The notes beneath the pieces were generated by a model. The model was not told the DNA's origin and did not search any database. It saw nothing but the letters and a program-made list of their open reading frames with translations. Below, one piece after another: positions 34,981-43,883 of a stretch of DNA of 64,000 nt; position 1 is the stretch's first letter, and each line of letters begins with the position of its first letter. Source of the DNA: an uncultured Prevotellaceae bacterium (GTDB lineage Bacteria > Bacteroidota > Bacteroidia > Bacteroidales > Bacteroidaceae); contig CAMNIN010000004.1 of assembly GCA_946540735.1 (NCBI GenBank), positions 1 to 64,000 of the forward strand. The letters run 5' to 3'. The translations under genes were made by a program, and so were the position numbers.

Positions 34981-35036
34981 CAGAGGGCTTGACGATTACG
35001 TCAGGCCCTCTGTCTGATCATAGGGGAACCCCTATG
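34981..35036 (+). terminator. double hairpin after sdhB
   Basis: The first hairpin has CAGAGGGC (34981-34988) pairing with GCCCTCTG (35005-35012), with an inner TGAC/GTCA extension. The second is a perfect 18-base palindrome-like stem CATAGGGG-AA-CCCCTATG (35019-35036). There is no long T run, but Bacteroidetes terminators often have short ones. They would end sdhCAB transcription. Confidence 0.6.
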
Positions 35037-35154
35037 ACATAGTAGGGATAATCCTATTGTGGAATAAAAGATTGTCTGTTTCTTTGCTGTAGTTTTGGCA
35101 AACTCCATTTTGCAAACTCAAGCTCCAACTATTATTAATGTAATTCCATCCCCG

Positions 35155-35934
35155 ATGAAAAAAGTACTAACCATCATGATGCTATTGTCTGTCATTCTCT
35201 GCGCAAACGCACAGAAGGCGGACACCATAGGCAAACAGCTTCCCCAGGTGATTCAAGACCTCATTGAAAACATGGTCTATGTGGAAGGCGGCACGTTCAC
35301 CATGGGAGACGATAAGTTAGACTACAGCAATCCATTTCAAATAGCGAAACCAGAACATCAGGTGACAGTCAGTCCTTTTTTCATCAGTCGCTACGAGGTG
35401 ACGCAGGAAGTTTGGGAAGCAGTGATGGGAGTCGACTTTTCGGTGGTGAAAGGTGCAAAATTGCCAGTGAGTAATGTTTGCTGGGATGACTGTCAGGAAT
35501 TTGTCCTCAAACTTGTCTATATGACCGGTATCAACTTTCGCCTACCCACAGAGGCAGAGTGGGAGTTCGCAGCCCGCGGAGGCAACAAGAGCTGCCATAC
35601 CAGGCACAGTGGGAGCAACTCTATAGACTCTGTTGCGTGGTATTGCTACAACAGCGGCGAAAAACTCCACCCTGTAGGCCAGAAGTTGCCCAACGAACTG
35701 GGTTTATACGACATGAACGGCAATGTATGGGAATGGTGTTACGACTTTTATGGTATTTATGACAGTTCTCCCCAGACCAACCCCAAGGGAGCGCTCAATT
35801 CCTCTACCAACGTGGTTCGTGGTGGTAGTCTTCAAGAAAGAATAGAAGAATGCTGCGTTTTCTCTCGTTATGGTGTCAATCCAGCGATGAAATCCCGTTT
35901 TGGTGGGTTCCGTCTAGCCGCTTCTCCTGAATGA
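35155..35934 (+). CDS. secreted formylglycine-generating-enzyme-fold (SUMF1/FGE-sulfatase domain) protein
   Basis: A 259-residue protein with a signal peptide (KKVLTIMMLLSVILCANAQ) and one SUMF1-type domain: MVYVEGGTFTMGDD, FFISRYEVTQEVWEAVMG, LPVSNVCWDDCQEFV, FRLPTEAEWEFAARGG, GLYDMNGNVWEWCYDFYG, NVVRGGSL, SRFGGFRLA. True FGE activates sulfatases by oxidising a Cys. Many Bacteroidetes members of the fold (including GldK/GldJ-type proteins) are not enzymes, and this one has no obvious sulfatase in the same operon. No lipobox is seen. The ATG 35155 is the start that fits the signal peptide. A -7-like TAGTTTTG is at 35090-35097. Confidence 0.85.
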   Translation: MKKVLTIMMLLSVILCANAQKADTIGKQLPQVIQDLIENMVYVEGGTFTMGDDKLDYSNPFQIAKPEHQVTVSPFFISRYEVTQEVWEAVMGVDFSVVKGAKLPVSNVCWDDCQEFVLKLVYMTGINFRLPTEAEWEFAARGGNKSCHTRHSGSNSIDSVAWYCYNSGEKLHPVGQKLPNELGLYDMNGNVWEWCYDFYGIYDSSPQTNPKGALNSSTNVVRGGSLQERIEECCVFSRYGVNPAMKSRFGGFRLAASPE

Positions 35935-35982
35935 CGGCAATCAATCGCAATCCTTCCACGAGGCATGGCAGCGAAAGATAAT

Positions 35983-36075
35983 TTACTTCACTATAAATTT
36001 CTTCCTTTTTTTAATGATAACGCCTTTTGATGGTTCCCTCATGGGTATTCCTTGTAGGTTGTAAATCAAATTGCT
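35983..36075 (-). pseudogene. remnant of a secreted protein's C-terminal tail
   Basis: On the minus strand this reads NLIYNLQGIPMREPSKGVII followed by KKRKKFIVK and a stop. It matches the usual end of Prevotella/Bacteroides surface proteins (YNLQG...KGVYI..GKKFIVK). Upstream in the same frame there is no matching protein, only the promoter cassette at 36118-36191. It therefore looks like the last ~30 codons of a lost gene. The rest of the gap 35935-36117 shows no gene. Confidence 0.5.
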
Positions 36076-36117
36076 TTCTTCACTGCCTGAATAATTTCCG
36101 CTGTGGGGTGGTGGTTG

Positions 36118-36191
36118 GCTTCGCCGAAGGTACTGTCGCTCGGAATTGCTCAAATAAATTTGGCACTTCCCTCGCTTATTCGTACCTTTGC
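36118..36191 (+). promoter_or_regulatory. dispersed promoter cassette upstream of the U32 peptidase gene
   Basis: A 74-base element nearly identical (about 4 mismatches) to 57591-57664. It has the small palindrome CTTCGCCGAAG at its left end, then TTTG (36159-36162), 20 bases, and TACCTTTG (36183-36190). The U32 ATG at 36221 is 31 bases after the -7 element. Confidence 0.75.
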
Positions 36192-36220
36192 GGTCAATAT
36201 ATGGAAGAGTTGAAACCTGA

Positions 36221-37483
36221 ATGATGGCAAAAATGACGTATAGTTGTGAGGATTTCGAAGTGATGGCACCTGTGGGTTCACGGGAGTCGCTTGTGGCTGC
36301 CATACAGGCTGGTGCAGACTCCGTGTATTTCGGAATCGGCCAGCTCAATATGCGTGCCCATTCCGCCAACGCCTTTACCATCGCCGATCTCCGGCATATC
36401 GCCGCGGAATGCCAGAGTCATGGCATCAAGACCTATCTCACGGTCAACACGATTATCTATGGTGAGGATATCGGCACCATGCATACCATTGTGGATGCGG
36501 CCCATGAGGCAGGCATCACCGCCGTCATCGCCAGTGACGTGGCAGTGATGACGTATTGCAGGTCGATCGGGCAGGAGGTGCACCTCTCCACCCAGCTGAA
36601 TATCAGCAATGCCGAGGCCTTGAAGTTTTACGCCCAGTTTGCCGACGTGGTGGTGCTTGCCCGTGAGCTCAACATCCATCAGGTGGCCGACATCTACCGT
36701 GAGATCGAAGCGCAGCATATCCTCGGGCCCAGTGGCCGGCAGGTGCGTATCGAGATGTTCTGCCATGGAGCGCTGTGCATGGCCATCAGCGGCAAATGCT
36801 ACCTGAGTCTGGACAATGCCAACCGTTCGGCCAACCGGGGAGAGTGCATGCAACTGTGCCGTCGGTCGTACACGGTGACCGACAATGAGACCGGCACGCA
36901 GTTGGAGATCGACAACAAGTATGTGATGAGCCCCAAGGATCTGAAGACCATCCGTTTCATCGACCGTCTGATGGCTGCTGGGGTGAGGGTCTTCAAGATC
37001 GAGGGCAGGGCGCGCGGTCCCGAATACGTCTATACCGTGGTGAAATGTTACAAGGAAGCCATCCGCCACGTGGTGGAAGGCACCTTCACCGAGGAGTTCA
37101 AGGATGAGTGGGACAAGCAGCTCGCCAGCGTCTTCAACCGCGGGTTCTGGGATGGCTATTACCTCGGACAGCGGATGGGAGAGTGGAACAAGAACTATGG
37201 CAGCAACGCCACGGTGCGCAAGGTCTACGTCGGTCGGGGTGTGAAATACTATTCCCGCCTCGGCGTGGCGGAGTTCACCTGCGAGGCCGCGGAGTTCAGC
37301 GTGGGTGACCAACTGCTCATCACCGGGCCCACGACCGGCGTGATGTATGTGGACGCCACGGAGATACGCTATGAGTTGCAACCTGTGACGACCGCTCCGA
37401 AAGGCACTCATATCTCCATCCCCGTGCCCTCGAAGGTGAGGCCCAGCGACAAGTTATTCAAATTGGTGAAAGCCACATCCTAA
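36221..37483 (+). CDS. U32 family peptidase-like protein
   Basis: A 420-residue protein of the U32 family (YdcP/RlhA/TrhP group). It opens with FEVMAPVGSRESLVAAIQAGADSVYFG, has LSTQLNISNAEALKFY, and carries the conserved Cys cluster of the family: EMFCHGALCMAISGKCYLS and NRGECMQLCRRSY, followed by YVMSPKDLKTI and FKIEGRARGPEYV. Although called peptidases, the better studied bacterial members take part in hydroxylation of tRNA or rRNA and may bind an iron-sulfur cluster via these Cys. The start is 36221 or the next ATG at 36224. It is followed by sufE (27 bases) and trmH, probably one operon. Confidence 0.9.
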   Translation: MMAKMTYSCEDFEVMAPVGSRESLVAAIQAGADSVYFGIGQLNMRAHSANAFTIADLRHIAAECQSHGIKTYLTVNTIIYGEDIGTMHTIVDAAHEAGITAVIASDVAVMTYCRSIGQEVHLSTQLNISNAEALKFYAQFADVVVLARELNIHQVADIYREIEAQHILGPSGRQVRIEMFCHGALCMAISGKCYLSLDNANRSANRGECMQLCRRSYTVTDNETGTQLEIDNKYVMSPKDLKTIRFIDRLMAAGVRVFKIEGRARGPEYVYTVVKCYKEAIRHVVEGTFTEEFKDEWDKQLASVFNRGFWDGYYLGQRMGEWNKNYGSNATVRKVYVGRGVKYYSRLGVAEFTCEAAEFSVGDQLLITGPTTGVMYVDATEIRYELQPVTTAPKGTHISIPVPSKVRPSDKLFKLVKATS

Positions 37484-37510
37484 ATCCATATATAAGCATA
37501 GAAACTCAGA

Positions 37511-37945
37511 ATGATGACCATAGACGAACTACAAAATGAGGTGATCGAGGAATTCTCCGATTTCACCGACTGGTTGGACAAATATCAGTTGCTGATTGAC
37601 CTGGGCAATGAGCTGCCGCCCCTCGAAGCCAAGTACAAGACCGAGGAAAACCTGATCAACGGCTGTCAGAGCAGGGTATGGATCACGTCAGACTACCAAG
37701 ACGGACTGGTGACCTTCTCGGCCGAGAGCGACGCACTCATTGTGAAAGGGCTGATCGCACTCCTACTGAGGGTACTCAGCGGTCACACACCACAGGAGAT
37801 TCTCGATGCCGAACTCTATTTCATCGACCGTATCGGACTGCGTGAGCATCTCAGTCCGACACGCAGCAATGGTCTTTTGGCGATGGTGAAGCAGATACGT
37901 GTTTACGCACTGGCCTATAAAACCAAGGAGGATGCGCAAGCTTAG
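37511..37945 (+). CDS. sufE: SufE-family sulfur acceptor protein
   Basis: A 144-residue SufE protein. It accepts persulfide sulfur from a group II cysteine desulfurase (SufS) and stimulates it. The reactive Cys52 is in the conserved NLINGCQSRVWI block, after the EENLI helix; the C-terminal half contains GLIALLLRVLSGHTPQEIL. No sufBCD or sufS lies beside it; the only cysteine desulfurase in the window is the encapsulin-associated one at 2458. The reading frame overlaps trmH by 14 bases. Confidence 0.93.
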   Translation: MMTIDELQNEVIEEFSDFTDWLDKYQLLIDLGNELPPLEAKYKTEENLINGCQSRVWITSDYQDGLVTFSAESDALIVKGLIALLLRVLSGHTPQEILDAELYFIDRIGLREHLSPTRSNGLLAMVKQIRVYALAYKTKEDAQA

Positions 37946-38462
37946 GACCATCGAGATGCAGCGTCTCACGCTGGAGGAGTTCAAGGCATCCGAGAAACTG
38001 CCGCTTGTAGTGGTACTTGACGATGTGCGGAGCCTCTACAACGTGGGCAGCGTGTTCCGCACCTGTGACGCTTTCCGTGTGGAGGCCGTCTGTCTCTGTG
38101 GCATCACGGCCTGTCCACCCCATCCTGAGATCCACAAGACAGCCCTCGGAGGAGAGGACAGTGTGGCATGGCGCTATTATGCCACGGCCGTGGAAGCCGT
38201 GGAAGCCTTGCGTGACGAAGGCTATTACGTCTATGCCATCGAGCAGGTGGAAGGCAGCACGAAACTGCAAGACCTCCGCACCACCGATGGCGAGCGTTAC
38301 GCCGTGGTCTTCGGCAATGAGGTGAAGGGTGTGCACCAAGAAGTGGTGGACCGTTGTGACAACTGCCTTGAGATACCCCAGCACGGCACGAAGCACTCGA
38401 TGAATGTGTCGGTGACGGCAGGAATCGTGATTTGGGAATTCAGCAAACTGCTGTCAAAATAA
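37932..38462 (+). CDS. SpoU/TrmH-family RNA 2'-O-methyltransferase
   Basis: A 176-residue SPOUT methyltransferase that uses SAM to methylate a ribose 2'-OH. Motifs are VVLDDVRSLYNVGSVFRTCDAF (motif 1), AVVFGNEVKGVHQEVV (motif 2) and IPQHGTKHSMNVSVTAGIVI (motif 3), which form the SAM-binding knot. ATG 37932 overlaps the sufE end and has a strong AAGGAGG directly ahead, unusual for this phylum. The target (tRNA or rRNA) is not known. Confidence 0.9.
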   Translation: MRKLRTIEMQRLTLEEFKASEKLPLVVVLDDVRSLYNVGSVFRTCDAFRVEAVCLCGITACPPHPEIHKTALGGEDSVAWRYYATAVEAVEALRDEGYYVYAIEQVEGSTKLQDLRTTDGERYAVVFGNEVKGVHQEVVDRCDNCLEIPQHGTKHSMNVSVTAGIVIWEFSKLLSK

Positions 38463-38492
38463 GAAAATTGTCGTTTTTTTTTGCCAAAACGT

Positions 38493-38523
38493 TGCAATTT
38501 TCAGATTATTGCATTATATTTGC
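38493..38523 (+). promoter_or_regulatory. lemA promoter
   Basis: TTG (38493-38495), 20 bases, then TATATTTG (38516-38523), 32 bases before the lemA ATG. Confidence 0.65.
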
Positions 38524-38554
38524 GATACTTTATTAACAATTAATTCTATTTCCT

Positions 38555-39133
38555 ATGGTAGCAGTACTTGTTTTGATTTTAGGAATCATCATTTTCCTTG
38601 TTGTAGCCATTTTGGTGTATATCTTCAATACACAGCGCAAGCTGGTCGGACTGGATGAGCTTTGCAAGAATGCCATGAGCCAGATCGCCGTGCAGCTCAA
38701 CTCCCGTTGGGATGCCCTGCTTGCCCTTGCGCAGACAGCGGCCCAATATGCCAAGCATGAGTCGGAGACACTGATCAACACCATCAACGCCCGCCGTCAG
38801 GCCCCTCCCACCAGTGCTGAGGAAGTGAAGCAGCAGCAGGGCGAGCTCAGTCAGATCATGGGCAGGCTGATGGCCATCGGTGAGGCATATCCCGACCTCA
38901 AGGCCAATGACCTGTTCGCCAAGACGATGGACAGCGTCAACTCCTATGAAGAGAACGTGCGCATGAGCCGTATGGTGTATAATGACACCGCCACCAAGAT
39001 GAACCGTATGGTGCGTATGTGGCCGTCGTCGTTTGTGGCCTCTATGCTCAATTTCCGTGAGAAGGACTATCTCACTGTCGACGAGGAGAAGAAATCCAAT
39101 TATCCCAATCTCAATGAGGCATTCGGCAAGTAA
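38555..39133 (+). CDS. LemA family membrane protein
   Basis: A 192-residue protein with one N-terminal membrane helix (VAVLVLILGIIIFLVVAILV) followed by a long helical domain typical of LemA (YNTQRKLV-like FNTQRKLVGLDELCKNA, QIAVQLNSRWDALLAL, VRMSRMVYNDTATKMNRMV, FVASMLNFREKDYLTVDEEK). The cellular role of LemA proteins is not established. It overlaps the DUF2207 gene by 20 bases; the two families are often paired. Confidence 0.93.
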   Translation: MVAVLVLILGIIIFLVVAILVYIFNTQRKLVGLDELCKNAMSQIAVQLNSRWDALLALAQTAAQYAKHESETLINTINARRQAPPTSAEEVKQQQGELSQIMGRLMAIGEAYPDLKANDLFAKTMDSVNSYEENVRMSRMVYNDTATKMNRMVRMWPSSFVASMLNFREKDYLTVDEEKKSNYPNLNEAFGK

Positions 39134-40796
39134 ACATTTCTTGTTGCTGCTCTCGTTGCTGTTCACCGTCCTTCCGGTGTCGGCCAGTGCCGTGTTGCAC
39201 CAATTGCAGATGGAAGTCGCCCTTCACGACAATGGCGACGCCGACATCACGGAGTACCGGCATATGACTATCGACGGCGAGGGAACAGAGTCGTATATCG
39301 TGATCAGCGACCTGGCAGGCAGCCAGATCAAGAATTTCTCTGTCACCGACGAGACCGGCCGTCAGTATATCAACGAGGGGTCGTGGGATGTCGACCGTTC
39401 GCGACAGGCTAAGGCCGGCCGTTGCGGCATTGTCACCAAGAGCGACGGTTATGAGTTGTGCTGGGGTCTGGGAGACAGTGGTGAGCGCTACTATCAGGTC
39501 AAGTACACGATCACGGGTCTGGTGCGCAGTTATGAGGAGAGCGACGGTTTCAACTGGATGTTTGTCGCCCGCAACATCAATCCCAGTGCCCAGAAGGCCT
39601 CCATCACCATCACCGCCCCCGACCTCGAGGGTGGTCTGCCCGCAGACACGGTGAAAGCCTGGGCTTTCGGTTTTGAGGGAGAAGTGGAGCTGGTGGATGA
39701 AGGCGTGCAGGTCTACACCACCCGGCCGATGGATCCTGAGAATGCGATGATCGTGATGATGGAGATGCCGAAGGGTCTGCTGCATCCCACCTTGTCGGAG
39801 GGCAAATCGTTTGAGGATGCCCGTGAAGAAGCATTCGAGGGCAGCGACTATAAGGAGCCTACCTGGTATCAGAGTCTCTGGGATGAGATCACGGCCGATC
39901 TTTCGTTTTTCTTCGGTTTGTTGTTCTGTTTCTTCGTCTTTGTAGTCATGGCTTGGAGAGGCATCAGGAAGAGGAGAGAGCGCAAGAAGATGCTTGCCAC
40001 CGTCGACTGGTACAGGGAGATTCCCGTCAATGGTGACCTGCTCCGCGCAAAAGGCCTTTACAACGCTTTTTATTTCTCGGGTGGCATCAAGAACGAGGAT
40101 ATGATCAGTGCCTTGATCCTGCGTCTTATCCGCACGGGCACGTTGAAAATCGAGAACCGTCTTGTGGCACCTTCGGGTCTCAAGAAGATGTTTGGCGGTG
40201 AAGGCAAGATGCAGGACTGCATCGTGATCTGCGAATACAATGAGCGCAACCGTCTGTTGCAGTCGGAACCGCAGCGCAAGCTCTACCAAATGCTGCGCCT
40301 GGCATCAGGTGATGACCTGGTGCTTCAGCCCAATGAGTTGAAGAGGTGGATGCACCACCATGAGAGCGAAGTGATGGCTTTCATGCGGAGTCTGGAGACC
40401 TCGGTTTCTCTCAAGGAGGCCAAGAACGTCATCGATGATGTGCGTAAGGTATTCGGCCTGAAGAAATTCCTCAATGATTTCACGCTGGCCAATGAGCGTC
40501 ATCTCTCCGAGGTATCGTTGTGGAACGACTATCTTGTCTATGCCACCCTGTTTGGCGTCGCCGATCAGGTGAAGGCCGACATGAAGCAGCTCAATCCGGA
40601 GTATCTGCGGATGAACGAGATCGCCCGCAACCTGACCGACGAGAAAGTCGTGCCCCTGTTGATGGCCACGACCTACAGCAGCGCTTCCTCCATCAAGCAT
40701 GCCGTGGAGTCGCGCAACAGTGGTGGCGGCGGCCGTTCCTCGTTTGGCGGTGGCGGCGGTTCGCATGGCGGTGGTTCTGGCGGCGGTGTAAGGTAA
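39114..40796 (+). CDS. DUF2207 domain membrane protein
   Basis: A 560-residue protein. A signal peptide (HFLLLLSLLFTVLPVSASA) is followed by an extracytoplasmic beta-rich DUF2207 domain (residues ~25-260: DADITEYRHMTIDGEGTESY, GFNWMFVARNINPSAQKASI). A membrane helix is near residues 285-305 (FFFGLLFCFFVFVVMAW). The cytoplasmic part ends in a Gly/Ser-rich tail (GGGGRSSFGGGGGSHGGGSG). It is the usual partner of LemA (YciQ-like), with unknown function. Start ATG 39114 lies inside the end of lemA. Translational coupling is likely. Confidence 0.9.
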   Translation: MRHSASKHFLLLLSLLFTVLPVSASAVLHQLQMEVALHDNGDADITEYRHMTIDGEGTESYIVISDLAGSQIKNFSVTDETGRQYINEGSWDVDRSRQAKAGRCGIVTKSDGYELCWGLGDSGERYYQVKYTITGLVRSYEESDGFNWMFVARNINPSAQKASITITAPDLEGGLPADTVKAWAFGFEGEVELVDEGVQVYTTRPMDPENAMIVMMEMPKGLLHPTLSEGKSFEDAREEAFEGSDYKEPTWYQSLWDEITADLSFFFGLLFCFFVFVVMAWRGIRKRRERKKMLATVDWYREIPVNGDLLRAKGLYNAFYFSGGIKNEDMISALILRLIRTGTLKIENRLVAPSGLKKMFGGEGKMQDCIVICEYNERNRLLQSEPQRKLYQMLRLASGDDLVLQPNELKRWMHHHESEVMAFMRSLETSVSLKEAKNVIDDVRKVFGLKKFLNDFTLANERHLSEVSLWNDYLVYATLFGVADQVKADMKQLNPEYLRMNEIARNLTDEKVVPLLMATTYSSASSIKHAVESRNSGGGGRSSFGGGGGSHGGGSGGGVR

Positions 40797-40869
40797 ACGC
40801 CACCCCAGTCCCTCCCCTTAGATGGGAGGGGAGCAACTTCATGTTCGAATGGATTCATCCGGCATTTTA

Positions 40870-40934
40870 AAGTAGACATAAGTAGGAAAAAGTCGAGGGA
40901 CTGACCATTGCGGCCAGTCCCTCTCGGTTTTTAT
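40870..40934. terminator. repeated intrinsic terminator, copy 1
   Basis: GAGGGACTG (40895-40903) pairs with CAGTCCCTC (40915-40923), followed by TCGGTTTTTA. The whole 65-base block, including the preceding AAGTAGACATAAGTAGGAAA, recurs at 54759-54823. It ends the lemA-DUF2207 transcript. The remaining bases from 40797 to 41057 show no gene. Confidence 0.75.
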
Positions 40935-41057
40935 CCAGACTTTGGAATTTGATCGAAAATATCTGACATTTTAAAAATAAATCATTGATTTTCAGTTAGT
41001 TATTAACTTTTTACAGGTGATGAGGATAAGAGGCATGGTCTCAAGGAGGTGAAGTGG

Positions 41058-41681
41058 TTAATGGAAAGTATCGCGATCCAACTCATCGAACAGCCTTTTG
41101 AATTTTCCGACCATATAGACACCATGGTCATACAATTCGGCGTTGTCATTGGGCATCGAGGAGCCCGAGAAGGAAGGCTCATATTTCTCTGTCTGTAGAT
41201 TGCAGGCACTCAGCATCACCTTGAACATCCGGCCACTCTTGAAATACATGCGGCATTCGCCCCCTTTTCCATCATACATATCGACATTACGCATGTAGAC
41301 AAACTCGACGTTGCCTTTTTCATCGTATAGATATTCCTCATAAAACTCCCTTGCGGCGAAGTTGTACTTATATGTGACAAACTGCAGGCTTCTGGCGAGC
41401 ATCGGGCCATCTGGCTCTCCGTCTTCACCCAGTTCATGTTCATAGAAGTACAACCTCATTTGCTCATGATGTGGTCCGGTTCCCGGAAGGTTTTGCATGA
41501 TGTTGACCTCATAATATTGTGGGAAGACAGAACTGTAGTCGTCATTCTCACCCTTACTGTATTCTGCCACTTTCTGCTGAGCCTCAGCATAATGTTTCCG
41601 GATGATGGTGGTGGCATCCTGTGCTGCGACGTGAAATGTTCCGACCACGACGAGCATCAAACTGATCATCAATTTATTCAT
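41058..41681 (-). CDS. secreted hypothetical protein
   Basis: A 207-residue protein not recognised. A signal peptide (MNKLMISLMLVVVGTFHVAA, then QDA) is clear. The mature part is acidic and aromatic-rich (YYEVNIMQNLPGTGPHHEQ, MRLYFYEHELGEDGEPDG, FYEEYLYDEKGNVEFVYMRN, MYFKSGRMFKVMLSA) with the look of a small periplasmic beta-rich protein. It is downstream of the SusC/SusD genes on the same strand, about 170 bases away with a hairpin in between, so it may or may not belong to that locus. Confidence 0.7.
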   Translation of the reverse strand: MNKLMISLMLVVVGTFHVAAQDATTIIRKHYAEAQQKVAEYSKGENDDYSSVFPQYYEVNIMQNLPGTGPHHEQMRLYFYEHELGEDGEPDGPMLARSLQFVTYKYNFAAREFYEEYLYDEKGNVEFVYMRNVDMYDGKGGECRMYFKSGRMFKVMLSACNLQTEKYEPSFSGSSMPNDNAELYDHGVYMVGKFKRLFDELDRDTFH

Positions 41682-41778
41682 AGGTTACATTTTTATAAAA
41701 AAATTTGCAATTGGCAACTATTCGTCAGGTTTCTCGGATACAGGAGAGCATTAGCCCAACAGCCAGCATCCTTACGCG

Positions 41779-41813
41779 GAAGACCCCCGGCGCATGATGC
41801 ACCGGAGGTCTTC
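41779..41813. terminator. hairpin after the SusD gene
   Basis: GAAGACC (41779-41785) pairs with GGTCTTC (41807-41813), extended by CCGG/CCGG inside. There is no clear T run on either side. It lies in the gap 41682-41849 and probably ends the SusC/SusD transcript. Confidence 0.45.
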
Positions 41814-41849
41814 GTCAGTCACTATTCAATGAAGATAGCCAGCGGTCAT

Positions 41850-43850
41850 TTATTGCTGTGCCGGCTGGTCGGTCTCTGTGGGCCAGTAAGGATTCTGGTA
41901 CATCGGACTTGTGGAGACCGTGCTGTGGTCGGCGGCGGTGAGCAGGAACTGCCTCAGCGGCAGTGGCTGCAGATAATAAGCCATTCTCCAAGTGAGTCCG
42001 TCGGCATAATTATTGTTAGTCATATTGACGATATGCGGGCAATGATACTCGCTGATGCTCCGTTGCGAGACGTTTGAGCTGCTTGTTCCGTCGGCCACGA
42101 GGTCGTCGTACCACTTCTCCATGGCAGTGCCCCAGAGGTGTATACCCTCGGCATAGACAGGCTTGGCGATAAGTTGCTCGTAAGAGCGCCAGCGCTTCAG
42201 GTCCATGTCTCTCAATCCCTCGGCAAGGAACTCACAGCTGCGCTCCCGACGGATGTTGTAGAGGATGGGATCGGAGAGTAGTTTTCCTGCTGTAAAAGCT
42301 CCCCAGTCGCGAGTCTCTTTCGACATGTCGGTAGCATCGATGGTCACCTGTGGATTGATAGCGTCGCCAATGAATCCGGCGCATTCGCGCACCTTCTTCC
42401 AATATTCCATGATTTTCCCTGAGCTGAGGCTCTTGGTGAGCATATACTCAGCCTCGATGTAGTTGAGCAGAGCCTCTGTGGCGCGGAAGATGACGCATAC
42501 GTTGTAGCTTCCTCCGTTGGCAGTGAGCGAGCGGTCGAAAGTCATGCCCTTCCGTATGGCATATCCAGTGATGTAACCATCCTCGGCATTGGCGTTGGTG
42601 ATATTTGGCACAGGCTCAGTCTCCGTCCAGTGCGTTCCAGCCACGTCGTTCACGTTCTTGAAGCAGTTGACCTGTCCGGGCACTTTGAGCATGACGGCGA
42701 GTCTCGGGTCACGATTCTCTACCACCTTGGCTATCTCGGAGTCGTCGTAAGTAAACGAAGAGTTGTAGATGGGTTTTCCGTCGGCCATCAGATAGCGCTC
42801 CACGAGCGAGCGTGTGACACCCGTACCGATGTTTCCCTTCTCGACAGCCACCTCGATATCGTTCTGCACGCCGAGCGACTTGCTGTATTCTCTCCAGAGC
42901 AGTATTTCGCTCTTTCCGGCGCACGAGGTTGTTCCCCACAACTCGAGATAAGGATTGCTCTGTCCTTCGGCCTGTGGGACCACGCCATTATTGACGGTGA
43001 GGCTTGCCTTGTATTTCTCGGCCACCTGTTCGGCAGCCTCGGCAGCTGTTTCGAAGAAGAACTTGGCCTCATTGTCGATTGAGCCAGAGGGGAAGTTATA
43101 GCCAGGATTCTTGTCTGCTCCAGGCCATCCAGTGCCTAAGGGCACGAAGGGCGTTCCGGCGAAGTTGGTGAGCCATGACCCCATATATAGCGCGACCCTT
43201 GACTTGAACAGTCGGGCCACGTCGACAGAGATACGTGTATGCCGTCCCTCAAATCCATCCTTCATGTATGTGGCCGCCGTATCGAGGTTGTTGATGATGA
43301 AGCGCGCCACCTCGTTGCATGGCTGTCGTTTGCTGGCAGCCACGAGCACTGCCTCGTCGTCGGGCAACGCCTCGGTGAGGATGGGCAGATCGCCATATTT
43401 TTTCAGGAGCTCGAAATAAGCGTAAGCTCTGAAGAAATAGATTTCGCCGATATACTGCCGGATGTTAGTCTCGTTGCCGCTGATGGCCCCCTGTGCAAGT
43501 TTGGCCTTCAGCTGTCCGAGCTGGAAATTCACGTTTCTCACATTTCCCCACGACCAGTCGCCTTCGGTCTGGCTGGTTCGCCACAGGTCTTTTGAGAATT
43601 TGGCGCTCGGTGTTCGTGATGCCTGCACATCGGTGTTGTTGTCGTTGGTATACGTGCCATAGTCCCATCCCCCATGTCCGGGCATGATGTCCTGATAGAA
43701 TCTGTTGGCCACGGCCTGCACCTGGTCTTCACTGGAATAGAAATTCTCGGGTGTGAGCGACGATGGAGGTTCTTGCTCCAAGTAGTCGTTACATGAAGTG
43801 ACGCTGGCAGTAAGCGCCAATGCTATGAGTGAATATTGATATCGTTTCAT
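41850..43850 (-). CDS. SusD/RagB-family nutrient-binding outer membrane lipoprotein
   Basis: A 666-residue surface lipoprotein that binds glycan at the mouth of its SusC partner. The signal peptide ends in a lipobox (ASVTSCNDYLEQEPPSSL), so Lgt would modify that Cys. The SusD N-terminal TPR-rich part is visible (EIYFFRAYAYFELLKKYGDLPI), and the family C-terminal block includes LLNYIEAEYML, NIRRERSCEFLAEGLRDMDLKRW and YLQPLPLRQFLLT. It is longer than typical SusD proteins (~550), as seen in subgroups of the family. It lies directly after the SusC gene (33 bases). The start at 43850 fits the signal peptide. Confidence 0.94.
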   Translation of the reverse strand: MKRYQYSLIALALTASVTSCNDYLEQEPPSSLTPENFYSSEDQVQAVANRFYQDIMPGHGGWDYGTYTNDNNTDVQASRTPSAKFSKDLWRTSQTEGDWSWGNVRNVNFQLGQLKAKLAQGAISGNETNIRQYIGEIYFFRAYAYFELLKKYGDLPILTEALPDDEAVLVAASKRQPCNEVARFIINNLDTAATYMKDGFEGRHTRISVDVARLFKSRVALYMGSWLTNFAGTPFVPLGTGWPGADKNPGYNFPSGSIDNEAKFFFETAAEAAEQVAEKYKASLTVNNGVVPQAEGQSNPYLELWGTTSCAGKSEILLWREYSKSLGVQNDIEVAVEKGNIGTGVTRSLVERYLMADGKPIYNSSFTYDDSEIAKVVENRDPRLAVMLKVPGQVNCFKNVNDVAGTHWTETEPVPNITNANAEDGYITGYAIRKGMTFDRSLTANGGSYNVCVIFRATEALLNYIEAEYMLTKSLSSGKIMEYWKKVRECAGFIGDAINPQVTIDATDMSKETRDWGAFTAGKLLSDPILYNIRRERSCEFLAEGLRDMDLKRWRSYEQLIAKPVYAEGIHLWGTAMEKWYDDLVADGTSSSNVSQRSISEYHCPHIVNMTNNNYADGLTWRMAYYLQPLPLRQFLLTAADHSTVSTSPMYQNPYWPTETDQPAQQ

Positions 43851-43883
43851 GATCTTCTGTTTATTATTACGTGTGTTGTGCAT

